Shown: positions 14,304-21,227 of the stretch, one piece after another
Layout of the letters: every line of letters starts with the position of its first letter
Position numbering within the stretch: the stretch's first letter is position 1
Source: Actinomadura kijaniata NBRC 14229
GTDB lineage: Bacteria > Actinomycetota > Actinomycetes > Streptosporangiales > Streptosporangiaceae
Length of the DNA: 33,669 bases
NCBI RefSeq assembly: GCF_001552175.1
Contig: NZ_BCQR01000139.1
Coordinates: 1 to 33,669 of the forward strand
Direction: 5' to 3'
Translations under genes and position numbers: made by a program
Notes under the pieces: generated by a model
Database searches by the model: none
Told to the model about the DNA's origin: nothing
The model's input: the letters and a program-made list of their open reading frames with translations, nothing else

Positions 14304-15761
14304 GTGCAATCCCCCTCCGGACGCGCCGGGCCGAGGCTGGCCCTGCTGGCGTTCACGCAGCTCATCGTGGCTTTGGACTACAACATCGTGTACGTGGCGC
14401 TGCCCGATCTCGGGTCGGCGCTCGGCTTCAGCGCCCAGTCGGTGCAGTGGGTGGTCAGCGCCTACGCCGTCGGCCTCGGCGGGCTGCTGCTGTTCGGCGG
14501 CCGGGCCGTGGACCGGCTCGGCGCGCGCCGGATGTTCGTGCTCGGCCTGGCCCTCTACGGCGTCGCCTCGCTGGCGGGCGGCCTGGCCACCTCGCCCGGC
14601 ACGCTGGTGGCGGCCCGCGCCGTGCAGGGCGTCGGCGGCGCGCTGCTCACCCCGGCGACGCTGGCGCTGATCTACCGGGGCTTCGCCGAGGGCCCGCAGC
14701 GCAACCGGGCCATGGGCGCCTGGGGCATGGCGGGCAGCGCGGGCCTGGCCGCCGGATCGCTGCTGGGCGGCGTGCTCACCGGCTACCTCGGCTGGCAGTG
14801 GGTGTTCTTCGTCAACGTCCCGCTGGCCCTGATCGCCGTGCTGGCCGCGCCGCGCCTGCTGCCCGCCGACCCGCCCCGCCCGGCGGACGGCGCCTCCTTC
14901 GACCTGCCCGGCGCGCTGCTGGCCACTGCGGGCGCCACGCTCCTGGTGTTCGGGCTGGTCAGTGGTCCGGAGTCCGGATGGGGGTCGGCGCGCGCGGCCG
15001 GGGCGCTGACCGCCGGGGCGCTGCTGCTGGCGGCGCTGGCGGTCGTGGAGACGCGGACCCGGGACCCGCTGGTGCCGCCGCGCCTGCTGCGCGACCGGGG
15101 GCTCGTCACGACCATGGTGGTGATCGCGGTGTTCATGGGAACGCTCGGCGGCGGCTACTACGTGCTGACCAACCACCTCCAGCCGGTCCTCGGCTACGGC
15201 GCGCTGAAGGCCGGTCTGGCGTTTCTGCCGCTGACGCTGGTGTGCATGGTGGCGGCGCTGTGGGTCGCCCCCGCGATGGTCGGCCGGTGGGGGCACCGCG
15301 CCACGCTGGCGGCGGGCATGCTCGGCACGGCCGCCGGGCTCGCCGCGCTCACCGCCGGGATGTCGGCCGACGGCCCGTTCTGGGCGCTGCTGCCCGGCAG
15401 CGTCGTGTGGGGCGTGTCCGGCGGCGTCGCGTTCGTCGCGCTGTTCGTGGCGGCGGGCTCCGGCGTCGCCCCGGCCGAGCAGGGCGTCGCCTCCGGCCTG
15501 GCGACCACCGCCAAGGAGATCGGCGGCGCGCTGTTCCTGGCCCTGTTCGTGGCGGTCGCCAACGCGGGCCTGGCCGTGGACGCGGGCGCGTCGCGTCCGG
15601 TCGCCGACGTCCTGGACGGGCTGCGCGCCGCGGGCTGGGCCGCCGCCGCCCTCACCGCCGTCGGAGCGCTGGTGGCCCTGCTGCTGCCCCGCCCCGCCGA
15701 CCCCGCCCCCGAACCCCTTTCCTCCACCGCCCGCCCCGTTCCCGAGGAGATCACGTCATGA
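14304..15761 (+). CDS. MFS drug exporter, DHA2 (EmrB/QacA-like) family
   Basis: 485 residues from GTG 14304, with CAGGAG at 14289-14294; an upstream in-frame TTG at 14277 lacks a ribosome site. The protein is almost entirely membrane segments. MFS signatures: the first helix with LIVALDYNIVYVALPDLG, motif A GGRAVDRLGARRMFVLG, the helix-4 arginine region VAARAVQGVGGALLTPA, and antiporter motif C GSLLGGVLTGYLGWQWVFFVN. Length and spacing suit the 14-helix, proton-driven multidrug exporters. Control by the divergent TetR gene is very likely. The stop overlaps the next start (ATGA), so the downstream SnoaL-like gene is coupled. Confidence 0.9.
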   Translation: MQSPSGRAGPRLALLAFTQLIVALDYNIVYVALPDLGSALGFSAQSVQWVVSAYAVGLGGLLLFGGRAVDRLGARRMFVLGLALYGVASLAGGLATSPGTLVAARAVQGVGGALLTPATLALIYRGFAEGPQRNRAMGAWGMAGSAGLAAGSLLGGVLTGYLGWQWVFFVNVPLALIAVLAAPRLLPADPPRPADGASFDLPGALLATAGATLLVFGLVSGPESGWGSARAAGALTAGALLLAALAVVETRTRDPLVPPRLLRDRGLVTTMVVIAVFMGTLGGGYYVLTNHLQPVLGYGALKAGLAFLPLTLVCMVAALWVAPAMVGRWGHRATLAAGMLGTAAGLAALTAGMSADGPFWALLPGSVVWGVSGGVAFVALFVAAGSGVAPAEQGVASGLATTAKEIGGALFLALFVAVANAGLAVDAGASRPVADVLDGLRAAGWAAAALTAVGALVALLLPRPADPAPEPLSSTARPVPEEITS

Positions 15762-16117
15762 CCGTCACCACCGAGACCACCGCCGTCGTCCGCCGCTACA
15801 TCGAGGTCTGGAACGAGCGGGACGCCGCCCGCCGCGCCGCCGCGATGGAGGCCGCCCTCACCGAGGACTCCGTCTACAGCGACCCCGACTACGAGGGCCT
15901 GGAAGGCCACGCCGCGCTGTCGGAGGCGATCGACCGGGCGCAGGAGCGGTTCGGTGACCTGCGCTTCGAGCTGGGCGAGGTGCTCGGCGCGCACCACGGC
16001 CACGTGCTGTTCACCTGGCGGCTCGGCGCGCCCGGCGCGGAACCGGCCGCCACCGGCTACGACGCCGCCGAGATCGCGGCGGACGGGCGGCTGCGCCGCG
16101 TCGTCGGCTTCTTCTAG
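15758..16117 (+). CDS. SnoaL/NTF2-like fold protein
   Basis: 119 residues; ATG 15758 overlaps the exporter stop by 4 nt, with CGAGGAGA just upstream. The pattern VVRRYIEVWNERD, then ALTEDSVYSDPDYEGLEGHAAL, then a sheet ending in AADGRLRRVVGFF is the single-domain cone fold of SnoaL-like proteins. Members are polyketide cyclases, small hydrolases or ligand-binding proteins. The start is slightly upstream of the fold, so the chain is complete. Operon membership suggests it modifies or binds the exporter's substrate (inference). The catalytic residues of any one subfamily are not clear enough for a more exact call. Confidence 0.8.
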   Translation: MTVTTETTAVVRRYIEVWNERDAARRAAAMEAALTEDSVYSDPDYEGLEGHAALSEAIDRAQERFGDLRFELGEVLGAHHGHVLFTWRLGAPGAEPAATGYDAAEIAADGRLRRVVGFF

Positions 16118-16130
16118 AACACCCGGCACG

Positions 16131-16158
16131 TGCCCCCGCGCCACCGTGCGCGGGGGCA
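16131..16158 (+). terminator. Terminator after the MFS/SnoaL operon
   Basis: A perfect 11-bp stem, TGCCCCCGCGC (16131-16141) with GCGCGGGGGCA (16148-16158), and a 6-nt loop, 13 nt after the SnoaL stop codon. No T-run. Confidence 0.7.
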
Positions 16159-16230
16159 TCCCCGTGAAATCGGAGGACTTCCGGCGTGGCCGTGCCGGGC
16201 GTGCCCGCGCCGCCCTGGAACGGGCCTGAC

Positions 16231-16438
16231 CCGGGATCGCGGCGAGCGAGATCGTCCCCCGCACGCGGTGATCGTGAAGGTGTACGCGGAGCGGGGGCGG
16301 TGGAAGCTCCCCAAGGAGGTCCACGTCTACGGCCTGCCGGGCGTTCCGCGGGTCCTGCACGCCGACGAGCACGCCGGGACGGTGGTGATGACGCTGCTGC
16401 CCGGCGTCGCCGCCGGCATCCGTGGCCCGGCCCGCTAA
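16231..16438 (+). pseudogene. Remnant of an APH/choline-kinase-type phosphotransferase
   Basis: A short frame ending at TAA 16436 encodes AVIVKVYAERGRWKLPKEV, then GLPGVPRVLHADEHAGTVVMTLLPG. This matches the N-lobe of aminoglycoside phosphotransferase-like kinases: the ATP-binding Lys strand (VIVKVY), an E-containing helix, then PRVL...VMTLLPG leading to the hinge. The Ala-rich helix between the Lys strand and GVP is shortened to a few residues, and everything after the hinge, including the catalytic HGD and DxD motifs, is missing. No start codon with a ribosome site precedes it. It therefore looks like a decayed fragment. The upstream limit is approximate. Confidence 0.55.
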
Positions 16439-16445
16439 TCGCTCC

Positions 16446-16475
16446 TTGCGTTGCGTTAACGGCCGGGGGTACAGT
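16446..16475 (+). promoter_or_regulatory. Promoter of the ABC-F gene
   Basis: TTGCGT (16446-16451) and TACAGT (16470-16475) with 18-nt spacing, immediately after the kinase remnant. The transcript would begin near 16482, leaving a leader of about 200 nt before the ABC-F start. Confidence 0.6.
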
Positions 16476-16500
16476 GGCCTGGTCACATCGCCGCCCAGTA

Positions 16501-16638
16501 GGGGAGTCCCTTGGAGATCTGAGGTCGAGACACCGCGCCGTAGCCGCTTTCGGCTCGCGCATCCTCGAACCTCAGTGGACTCTCGTTCACCGGGCTTTCC
16601 CATGCCTTCCGGACGCGCTACGCGTTCCGCGGTGTCTC
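16501..16638 (+). promoter_or_regulatory. Structured leader of the ABC-F gene (possible ribosome-mediated attenuator)
   Basis: Complementary segments seen: GAGACACCGCG (16527-16537) with CGCGGTGTCTC (16628-16638), a perfect 11-bp long-range stem; CTGAGGT-CGA (16519-16528) with TCGA-ACCTCAG (16565-16575), one bulged base, which excludes the first stem; and AGCCG-CTTT-CGGCT (16542-16555). At 16511 a tiny frame TTG-GAG-ATC-TGA follows GGGGAG and could be a stalling uORF. ABC-F resistance genes in other Gram-positive bacteria are often induced through such leaders. That this one works so is inference. Confidence 0.45.
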
Positions 16639-16680
16639 CATGTGTTCCCGCAAGTCCCGAACCATCATGGAGGACCGCCC

Positions 16681-18297
16681 ATGTCTTTCGCCGTCGTCTG
16701 TTCCGACCTCACCTTCGGCTGGCCGGACGGCACGCTCGTGCTGGAGGGGCTGGACGCCGCGTTCGGCACCGGCCGCACCGGCCTGATCGGTGTCAACGGG
16801 GCGGGCAAGTCCACGCTCCTGAAGCTGATCGCGGGGGAGCTGAGACCCGCGTCGGGCTCGGTCGACGTCGCCGGGAGCGTCGGCTATCTGCCACAGGACC
16901 TCCCGCTCGGTACCGCCCGCACCGTCGCCGACCTGCTCGGCATCAGCGCGGCCCGTGCCGCGCTGCACGCCATCGAACGCGGTGAGGCCACCGAGGAGAA
17001 CTTCACCGCCGTCGGCGACGACTGGGACGTGGAGGAGCGCGCCCGCGCCGAGCTCGACCGCCTCGGCCTGCACCATCTGGACCTGGACCGCACCGTGGCG
17101 ACGCTGTCGGGCGGCGAGACCACCATGGTCGGGCTGGCCGCGCTGCTGCTGGCCCGCCCCGACGTGCTGCTGCTGGACGAGCCGACCAACAACCTGGACC
17201 TGGACGCGCGCCGCCGCCTGTACGAGGCGGTCGACTCCTGGACCGGGGTGCTGGTCGTCGTCAGCCACGACCGGGAGCTGCTGGACCGCGTGGACGAGAT
17301 CGCCGACCTGCGCGAGGGCGGCGTCCGCGTGTTCGGCGGCAACCTGTCGGACTACCAGGAGCTGCTGGAGGTGGAGCGGCGGGCCGCCGAGCAGGCCGTC
17401 CGCACCGCCGGGGCCGACCTGCGCAAGCAGCGGCGGGAGCTGGAGGAGGCCCAGGTGAAGCTGGCCCGGCGGGCCCGCTACGGCAACAAGGTGGGCGAGA
17501 GCGGAAGCCTGCCGAAGATCCTCGTCGGCGCCCGCAAGCGCGCCGCGCAGGTCTCGGCGGGCAAGCACCGCCTCCTGCACGAGGAACGGCTCGCCGGTGC
17601 CCGCGAACGCCTGACCGAGGCCGAGGAGGCGGTCCGCGAGGACGCCGCGATCCGGATCGAGCTGCCCGCCACCGAGGTCCCGGCGGGCCGCACCGTCCTC
17701 ACCGTCACCGGGCTGACCGCGCCCGAGCCCGAGCCCGGCACCCTGACGGAGCTGATCGTCCGGGGGCCGGAACGGATCGCGCTGGTCGGGCCGAACGGCG
17801 CGGGCAAGACCACGCTGCTGCGCGCGTTCGCGGGGCCGGACGCGCCCGAGGGGGTGGCGGTGAGGCGGGGCGTGGACGGCGTCCGCTACCTGCCCCAGCG
17901 CCTCGACGTGCTCGACGATGCCCGCAGCGTCGTGGACAACGTGCGCGCCCAGGCCCCGGCGGCGTCGGTGAACGCGGTCCGCGCCGGGCTGGCCCGCTTC
18001 CTGTTCCGGGGCGACCGCGCCGACCGGCCCGCCGGGACGCTGTCGGGAGGGGAGCGGTTCCGCGCGGTGCTGGCGTCGCTGCTGCTGGCCGAGCCCGCCC
18101 CGCGGCTGCTGATGCTGGACGAGCCGACCAACAACCTCGACATGGCCAGCGTCCGGCAGCTGTCCCAGGCGCTGGACGCCTACCGGGGGGCGCTGGTCGT
18201 GGTCAGCCACGACCTGCCGTTCCTGCGCACCCTGGGGATCACCCGCTGGCTGCGCGTCGACCGGCGGACCGGGCTGACGGAGGTGGAACCGATGTGA
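16681..18297 (+). CDS. ABC-F ATPase, antibiotic-resistance (ribosome protection) type
   Basis: 538 residues; ATG 16681 with GGAGGA at 16669-16674. It has two nucleotide-binding domains and no membrane domain. NBD1: Walker A GVNGAGKST (38-45), signature LSGGE, Walker B LLLDEPTNNLDL. NBD2: Walker A GPNGAGKTT (about 370-377), signature LSGGERFR, Walker B LMLDEPTNNLDM. A charged coiled-coil linker (ERRAAEQAVRTAG... and KQRRELEEAQVKLARRA) lies between them. ABC-F proteins bind the ribosomal E site. Members such as TlrC, OleB or LmrC displace macrolides and related drugs. The nearby exporter, repressor and kinase remnant support a resistance role, but a housekeeping EttA-like role is not excluded. 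The frame is open upstream, but only this ATG has a ribosome site. Confidence 0.9.
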   Translation: MSFAVVCSDLTFGWPDGTLVLEGLDAAFGTGRTGLIGVNGAGKSTLLKLIAGELRPASGSVDVAGSVGYLPQDLPLGTARTVADLLGISAARAALHAIERGEATEENFTAVGDDWDVEERARAELDRLGLHHLDLDRTVATLSGGETTMVGLAALLLARPDVLLLDEPTNNLDLDARRRLYEAVDSWTGVLVVVSHDRELLDRVDEIADLREGGVRVFGGNLSDYQELLEVERRAAEQAVRTAGADLRKQRRELEEAQVKLARRARYGNKVGESGSLPKILVGARKRAAQVSAGKHRLLHEERLAGARERLTEAEEAVREDAAIRIELPATEVPAGRTVLTVTGLTAPEPEPGTLTELIVRGPERIALVGPNGAGKTTLLRAFAGPDAPEGVAVRRGVDGVRYLPQRLDVLDDARSVVDNVRAQAPAASVNAVRAGLARFLFRGDRADRPAGTLSGGERFRAVLASLLLAEPAPRLLMLDEPTNNLDMASVRQLSQALDAYRGALVVVSHDLPFLRTLGITRWLRVDRRTGLTEVEPM

Positions 18298-18299
18298 CC

Positions 18300-19018
18300 G
18301 GCGCCGTGGCGACCAGCGCAGGGAGCGGAACCATCGCGGGGCGTCGGGCAGGCCGCGGAACGCGGTCCCGAAGTGGTCGGTCGCCCGGCCGTAGTCCACG
18401 ACGGCCGGCCCGGCGCCCCGTTTCCGCAGGTCCCGCGCGCAGGGGCCGGTGTTGCCGAACGCGACCTGCTCGTCCCCGGACGCGCCGATCAGCCGCACCG
18501 GCACGCGCGCGTGGCCCGCAGCATGTCCAGCGACGCGCTCGCCTCCGACGCCGCGTGCCCGTAGGGGTGGAACCCCGACTCCCGCCCGAGCCCCAGGTAG
18601 TCGGACGCGACGCCCGCGTACCCGGCTCCGGCGAAGTAGACGGCCGCGACCCGGCCCTGCCCGTCCTCGGCGACGGATCCGGCGATGTGGCGGGCGGCGT
18701 GGGTGCCGTGCCCGAAGCTGACGGGGCGGACCCCGCCGCGCCCGGGGGCAGCGCGACCACCCCGCTGGCGGTCGTGGGCCGCCCCCGCTGGTCGACGGTG
18801 CGGTGGACGACGCGGTGGACGTCCACCGCGTGCCGGGGGAGCGGGGAGGCGAGGGCGGGATGGACGCGCGCCAGGTGGGCGCGTACCCGGTCGGCGCTCA
18901 TGCGCGCGACCCGTTCGGAGGACACCACCGCGCCGCGCGAGGGGGACGCGGCGGCGGACGGCGCGGAGGGCAGGAGGAGACCCGCGCCCAGGAGCGCGGC
19001 CGGTGCGAACGGCTTCAT
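18300..19018 (-). pseudogene. Decayed secreted alpha/beta-hydrolase (lipase-like)
   Basis: Three pieces of one protein lie in different minus-strand frames. Piece 1 (ATG 19018 to about 18745): a signal peptide (MKPFAPAALLGAGLLLPSA) and an N-domain with HAVDVHRVVHRTVD and TASGVVALPPG. Piece 2 (about 18744-18512): VRPVSFGHGTHAARH, GYAGVASDYLGLG and HPYGHAASEASASLDMLRATRA, characteristic of actinobacterial secreted lipases. Piece 3 (about 18511-18330): VPVRLIGASGDEQVAFGNTG and a C-terminal cap with RGAGPAVVDY, where the acid and His usually sit. Pieces 1 and 2 are split by a one-base change in the G-run 18744-18748. Pieces 2 and 3 are joined directly, with the expected segment of roughly 100 residues containing the nucleophile elbow (GxSxGG) missing. 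Confidence 0.7.
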
Positions 19019-19098
19019 GCCCTCGACGCCAGGAACCGGCCGCGCTCACTCCCATGGACCTGGACACCGTCCGCGGGGTGGGCCTGACGGCACCGCGG

Positions 19099-19959
19099 TC
19101 AGGTGAGGACCCGCTTGGTGAACGTCCGCGTCGCCCACCAGATCACCACGGCCGTGCCCAGCACCAGCACCGATCCGTACGCCCAGAACGGCATGTGCTC
19201 GACCTGCGGGGTCAGCGCCGCGCGCAGCCCCTCGCTCAGGTACACCATCGGGTTGGCGAGGGTGGCGATCTGGAGCCAGCGGATGCCGTCCATGGCGGCC
19301 CACGGGTAGTAGACGCACCCGAGCATCGTCATCGGCAGCAGGACGATCGTGAACAGCACCTGCGACTTCTGCGGGTCGATGAGCGTGCCGAGCAGCAGCC
19401 CGCCCGCCCCCGACAGCAGCGAGCCGGTGACCATCATCAGCAGGAACAGCGGCCAGTCGTCGATGTGCACGCTCGGTCCCTGGCCCTCGGCGTGGATGAA
19501 CAGCACCGCCGGGAACACCAGCAGCCCGGCGACGAACGCCTGGGTCGCCGCCGCGATGATCTTCTGCACGCCCAGCAGCGGGACCGGCACCGGGGCCAGC
19601 GCCCGGTCGGTGATGGAGCGCTGCCAGGTCAGCTCCATCATCAGCGGGAAGATCGCCGCCATGATGCCCTGCATGACGATCGAGGAGGCGACCATGCCGG
19701 GCACCAGGATGGTGGAGAACGTCGGCCCGCTCCCCTGCTGGGCGAACATCGCGCCACCGGTGCCGATCTTCGGCAGCACGTAGGCGAACACGAACACGAA
19801 CAGCAGCGGCTGGGCGATGACGCGGGTGAAGGTGGACACGAAGTTCTTGCGCATCACCCGCACCTCGCGGGCCATCATCGCCCAGAACGTGCGGGCCAGC
19901 GTCGGCCGCGCGGGCGGGGCGGCCAGGGCGGCGGTGTCGGTGGGGGAAACGGCGCTCAT
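19099..19959 (-). CDS. ABC-2 type exporter permease (DrrB-like)
   Basis: 286 residues; ATG 19959 overlaps the stop of the ATPase gene by 4 nt. About six membrane helices are visible: FVSTFTRVIAQPLLFVFVFAYVLP near 40-63, TILVPGMVASSIVMQGIMAAIFPL near 84-107, FVAGLLVFPAVLFI, LFLLMMVTGSLLSGAGGLLLG, VLFTIVLLPMTMLGCVYYPW and a last helix FWAYGSVLVLGTAVVIWW. The arrangement, with LAPVPVPLLGVQKII between helices, is the ABC2_membrane family that exports drugs or polyketides (for example daunorubicin, via DrrB). It works with the ATPase encoded upstream. A short dyad CCTGAC/GTCAGG (19083-19088/19098-19103) overlaps its stop and may be a weak terminator. Confidence 0.9.
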   Translation of the reverse strand: MSAVSPTDTAALAAPPARPTLARTFWAMMAREVRVMRKNFVSTFTRVIAQPLLFVFVFAYVLPKIGTGGAMFAQQGSGPTFSTILVPGMVASSIVMQGIMAAIFPLMMELTWQRSITDRALAPVPVPLLGVQKIIAAATQAFVAGLLVFPAVLFIHAEGQGPSVHIDDWPLFLLMMVTGSLLSGAGGLLLGTLIDPQKSQVLFTIVLLPMTMLGCVYYPWAAMDGIRWLQIATLANPMVYLSEGLRAALTPQVEHMPFWAYGSVLVLGTAVVIWWATRTFTKRVLT

Positions 19960-20921
19960 TCGCGGTACTCCCGTCCGGTGAGGGTGAGGAAGACGGTCTC
20001 CAGGCTGGGCCGGAGCTGGGAGGCGTCGGTGACGCCGACCCCGGCGGCCGACCCGGCGGCGACCAGCTCGCCGAGCAGCCCGTCGGGGGAGTGGGCGAAC
20101 ACCCGCACCTGTTCGCCGTTGACCTCGACCTTCCCGACGCCGTCACGGTCGCGCAGCGTCCTGACGGTGTCGGGGACCGGGCCGTCGTAGACGACGGTGA
20201 TGACGGTGTCGGCCCCGGCGGTCTCGGTCAGGCCCGCGACGGTGCCCTCGGCGAGGACCTCGCCGTGGTCGACGACCGCGACCCGGTCGCACAGGGCCTC
20301 GGCCTCCTCCATGTAGTGGGTGGTGAGCAGGATCGTCTGCCCCTCGCGTTGCAGGCCGCGCAGCACCTCCCACAGGTTGACGCGGGTCTGCGGGTCGAGC
20401 CCGGCGGTGGGTTCGTCCAGGAACAGCACCTCGGGCCGGTGCACCAGCGCCCGGCAGATCATCAGGCGTTTGGCCTGGCCGCCCGACATCTCCAGCGGCT
20501 TGCCCTTGCGGCGGTCGGTGAGGTTGAACATCTCCAGCAGCTGGTCGGCGCGCCGCCGCGCGTCCCTGGCCGACAGGCCGAAGTAGCGCCCGCGGAACTC
20601 CAGGTTCTCGAACGCGCTGAGGTCGTTGTCGAGGGTGTTGTTCTGCGACACCATGCCGATGCGCCGCTTGACCTCGACGGGCCGCCGCACGACGTCGAAG
20701 CCGCACACCTCGGCGGTCCCGCCGGTCGGGACGACCAGCGTGGTGAGCATGCCGATGGTCGTGGACTTGCCCGCGCCGTTGGGGCCGAGCAGCCCGAAGA
20801 ACTCGCCGGGGGCGACCTCGAGGTCGACGCCGCGGACGGCGTGCACGTCGCCGCGCGGGCTGGAGTAGGTCTTGCGCAGGTCCACCGTGCGGATGGCGGG
20901 CCCGGGGGAGGGTGGCGTCAT
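19956..20921 (-). CDS. ABC exporter ATP-binding protein (DrrA-like)
   Basis: 321 residues; ATG 20921 has GGAAGGAG 8 nt upstream. Motifs: Walker A GPNGAGKST at 46-54, Q-loop VSQNN at 91-95, signature MSGGQ at 145-149, Walker B VLFLDEP at 165-171, D-loop AGLD, switch His202 (LTTHYMEEAEAL). The C-terminal extension after residue 240 (VITVVYDGPVPDTV, then QLRPSLETVFLTLTG) is the DrrA-type regulatory tail. It powers the permease encoded next, forming a typical two-gene multidrug or daunorubicin-type exporter. No dedicated regulator gene is adjacent. Transcription probably starts at the minus-strand promoter at 21069-21097. Confidence 0.93.
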   Translation of the reverse strand: MTPPSPGPAIRTVDLRKTYSSPRGDVHAVRGVDLEVAPGEFFGLLGPNGAGKSTTIGMLTTLVVPTGGTAEVCGFDVVRRPVEVKRRIGMVSQNNTLDNDLSAFENLEFRGRYFGLSARDARRRADQLLEMFNLTDRRKGKPLEMSGGQAKRLMICRALVHRPEVLFLDEPTAGLDPQTRVNLWEVLRGLQREGQTILLTTHYMEEAEALCDRVAVVDHGEVLAEGTVAGLTETAGADTVITVVYDGPVPDTVRTLRDRDGVGKVEVNGEQVRVFAHSPDGLLGELVAAGSAAGVGVTDASQLRPSLETVFLTLTGREYRE

Positions 20922-21068
20922 GCGCCGGCTCCTTCCGGAGGGAGGCCGGATCGGGGGGAGCCGCCGTCCCGGCGGGAGGCGGCCTCGGTCGGCGGATCGT
21001 CGCGGCCGGCCGTGTCGCGGGGGTCTTCGGAGTATGGACGCGGCCGTCGCACGATCACCATGCCCACC

Positions 21069-21120
21069 TTCTTAACCCTCTGATTTTTAGGTGTCAAATC
21101 TTTAGGGATCTAAGTAGCGG
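21069..21120 (-). promoter_or_regulatory. AT-rich promoter/operator of the ABC exporter operon
   Basis: On the minus strand TTGACA (21097-21092) and TAAGAA (21074-21069) are 17 nt apart. Around the -35 box lie two similar direct repeats on the plus strand, GATTTTTAGGTG (21082-21093) and AATCTTTAGGGA (21097-21108), a GATTT...AAATC dyad (21082-21086/21095-21099), and TTAG-GGAT-CTAA (21102-21113). This 50-nt patch is far more AT-rich than its surroundings. It forms part of the 306-nt gap between the ABC operon and argC. The rest of that gap, up to about 21160, shows no gene. Confidence 0.55.
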
Positions 21121-21166
21121 ACGGTAGGGAGGCTTGTCCGTATGGTGAGAGTGACGGACGCCCGTA

Positions 21167-21195
21167 TTGCATGTTCATGCAGTGTCGTGCATACT
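21167..21195 (+). promoter_or_regulatory. argC promoter with ArgR operator (ARG box) over the -35 box
   Basis: TTGCAT (21167-21172) and CATACT (21190-21195) are 17 nt apart and would start transcription near 21202. The palindrome TGCATG-TT-CATGCA (21168-21181) covers the -35 box and fits the two-fold symmetric ARG box recognised by ArgR. A second, degenerate half-site GTGCAT (21188-21193) overlaps the -10 box, at the spacing expected for adjacent boxes bound by an ArgR hexamer. ArgR is encoded in the same operon. Confidence 0.75.
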
Positions 21196-21227
21196 CTTGC
21201 TCACCTCCAGGAAAGGGCGGGCAGAGC

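Noticed and set aside
18294..19106. Plus-strand open frame opposite the decayed lipase
   Set aside because: Arg/Pro-rich composition without motifs; the minus strand carries clear lipase segments and a signal peptide.
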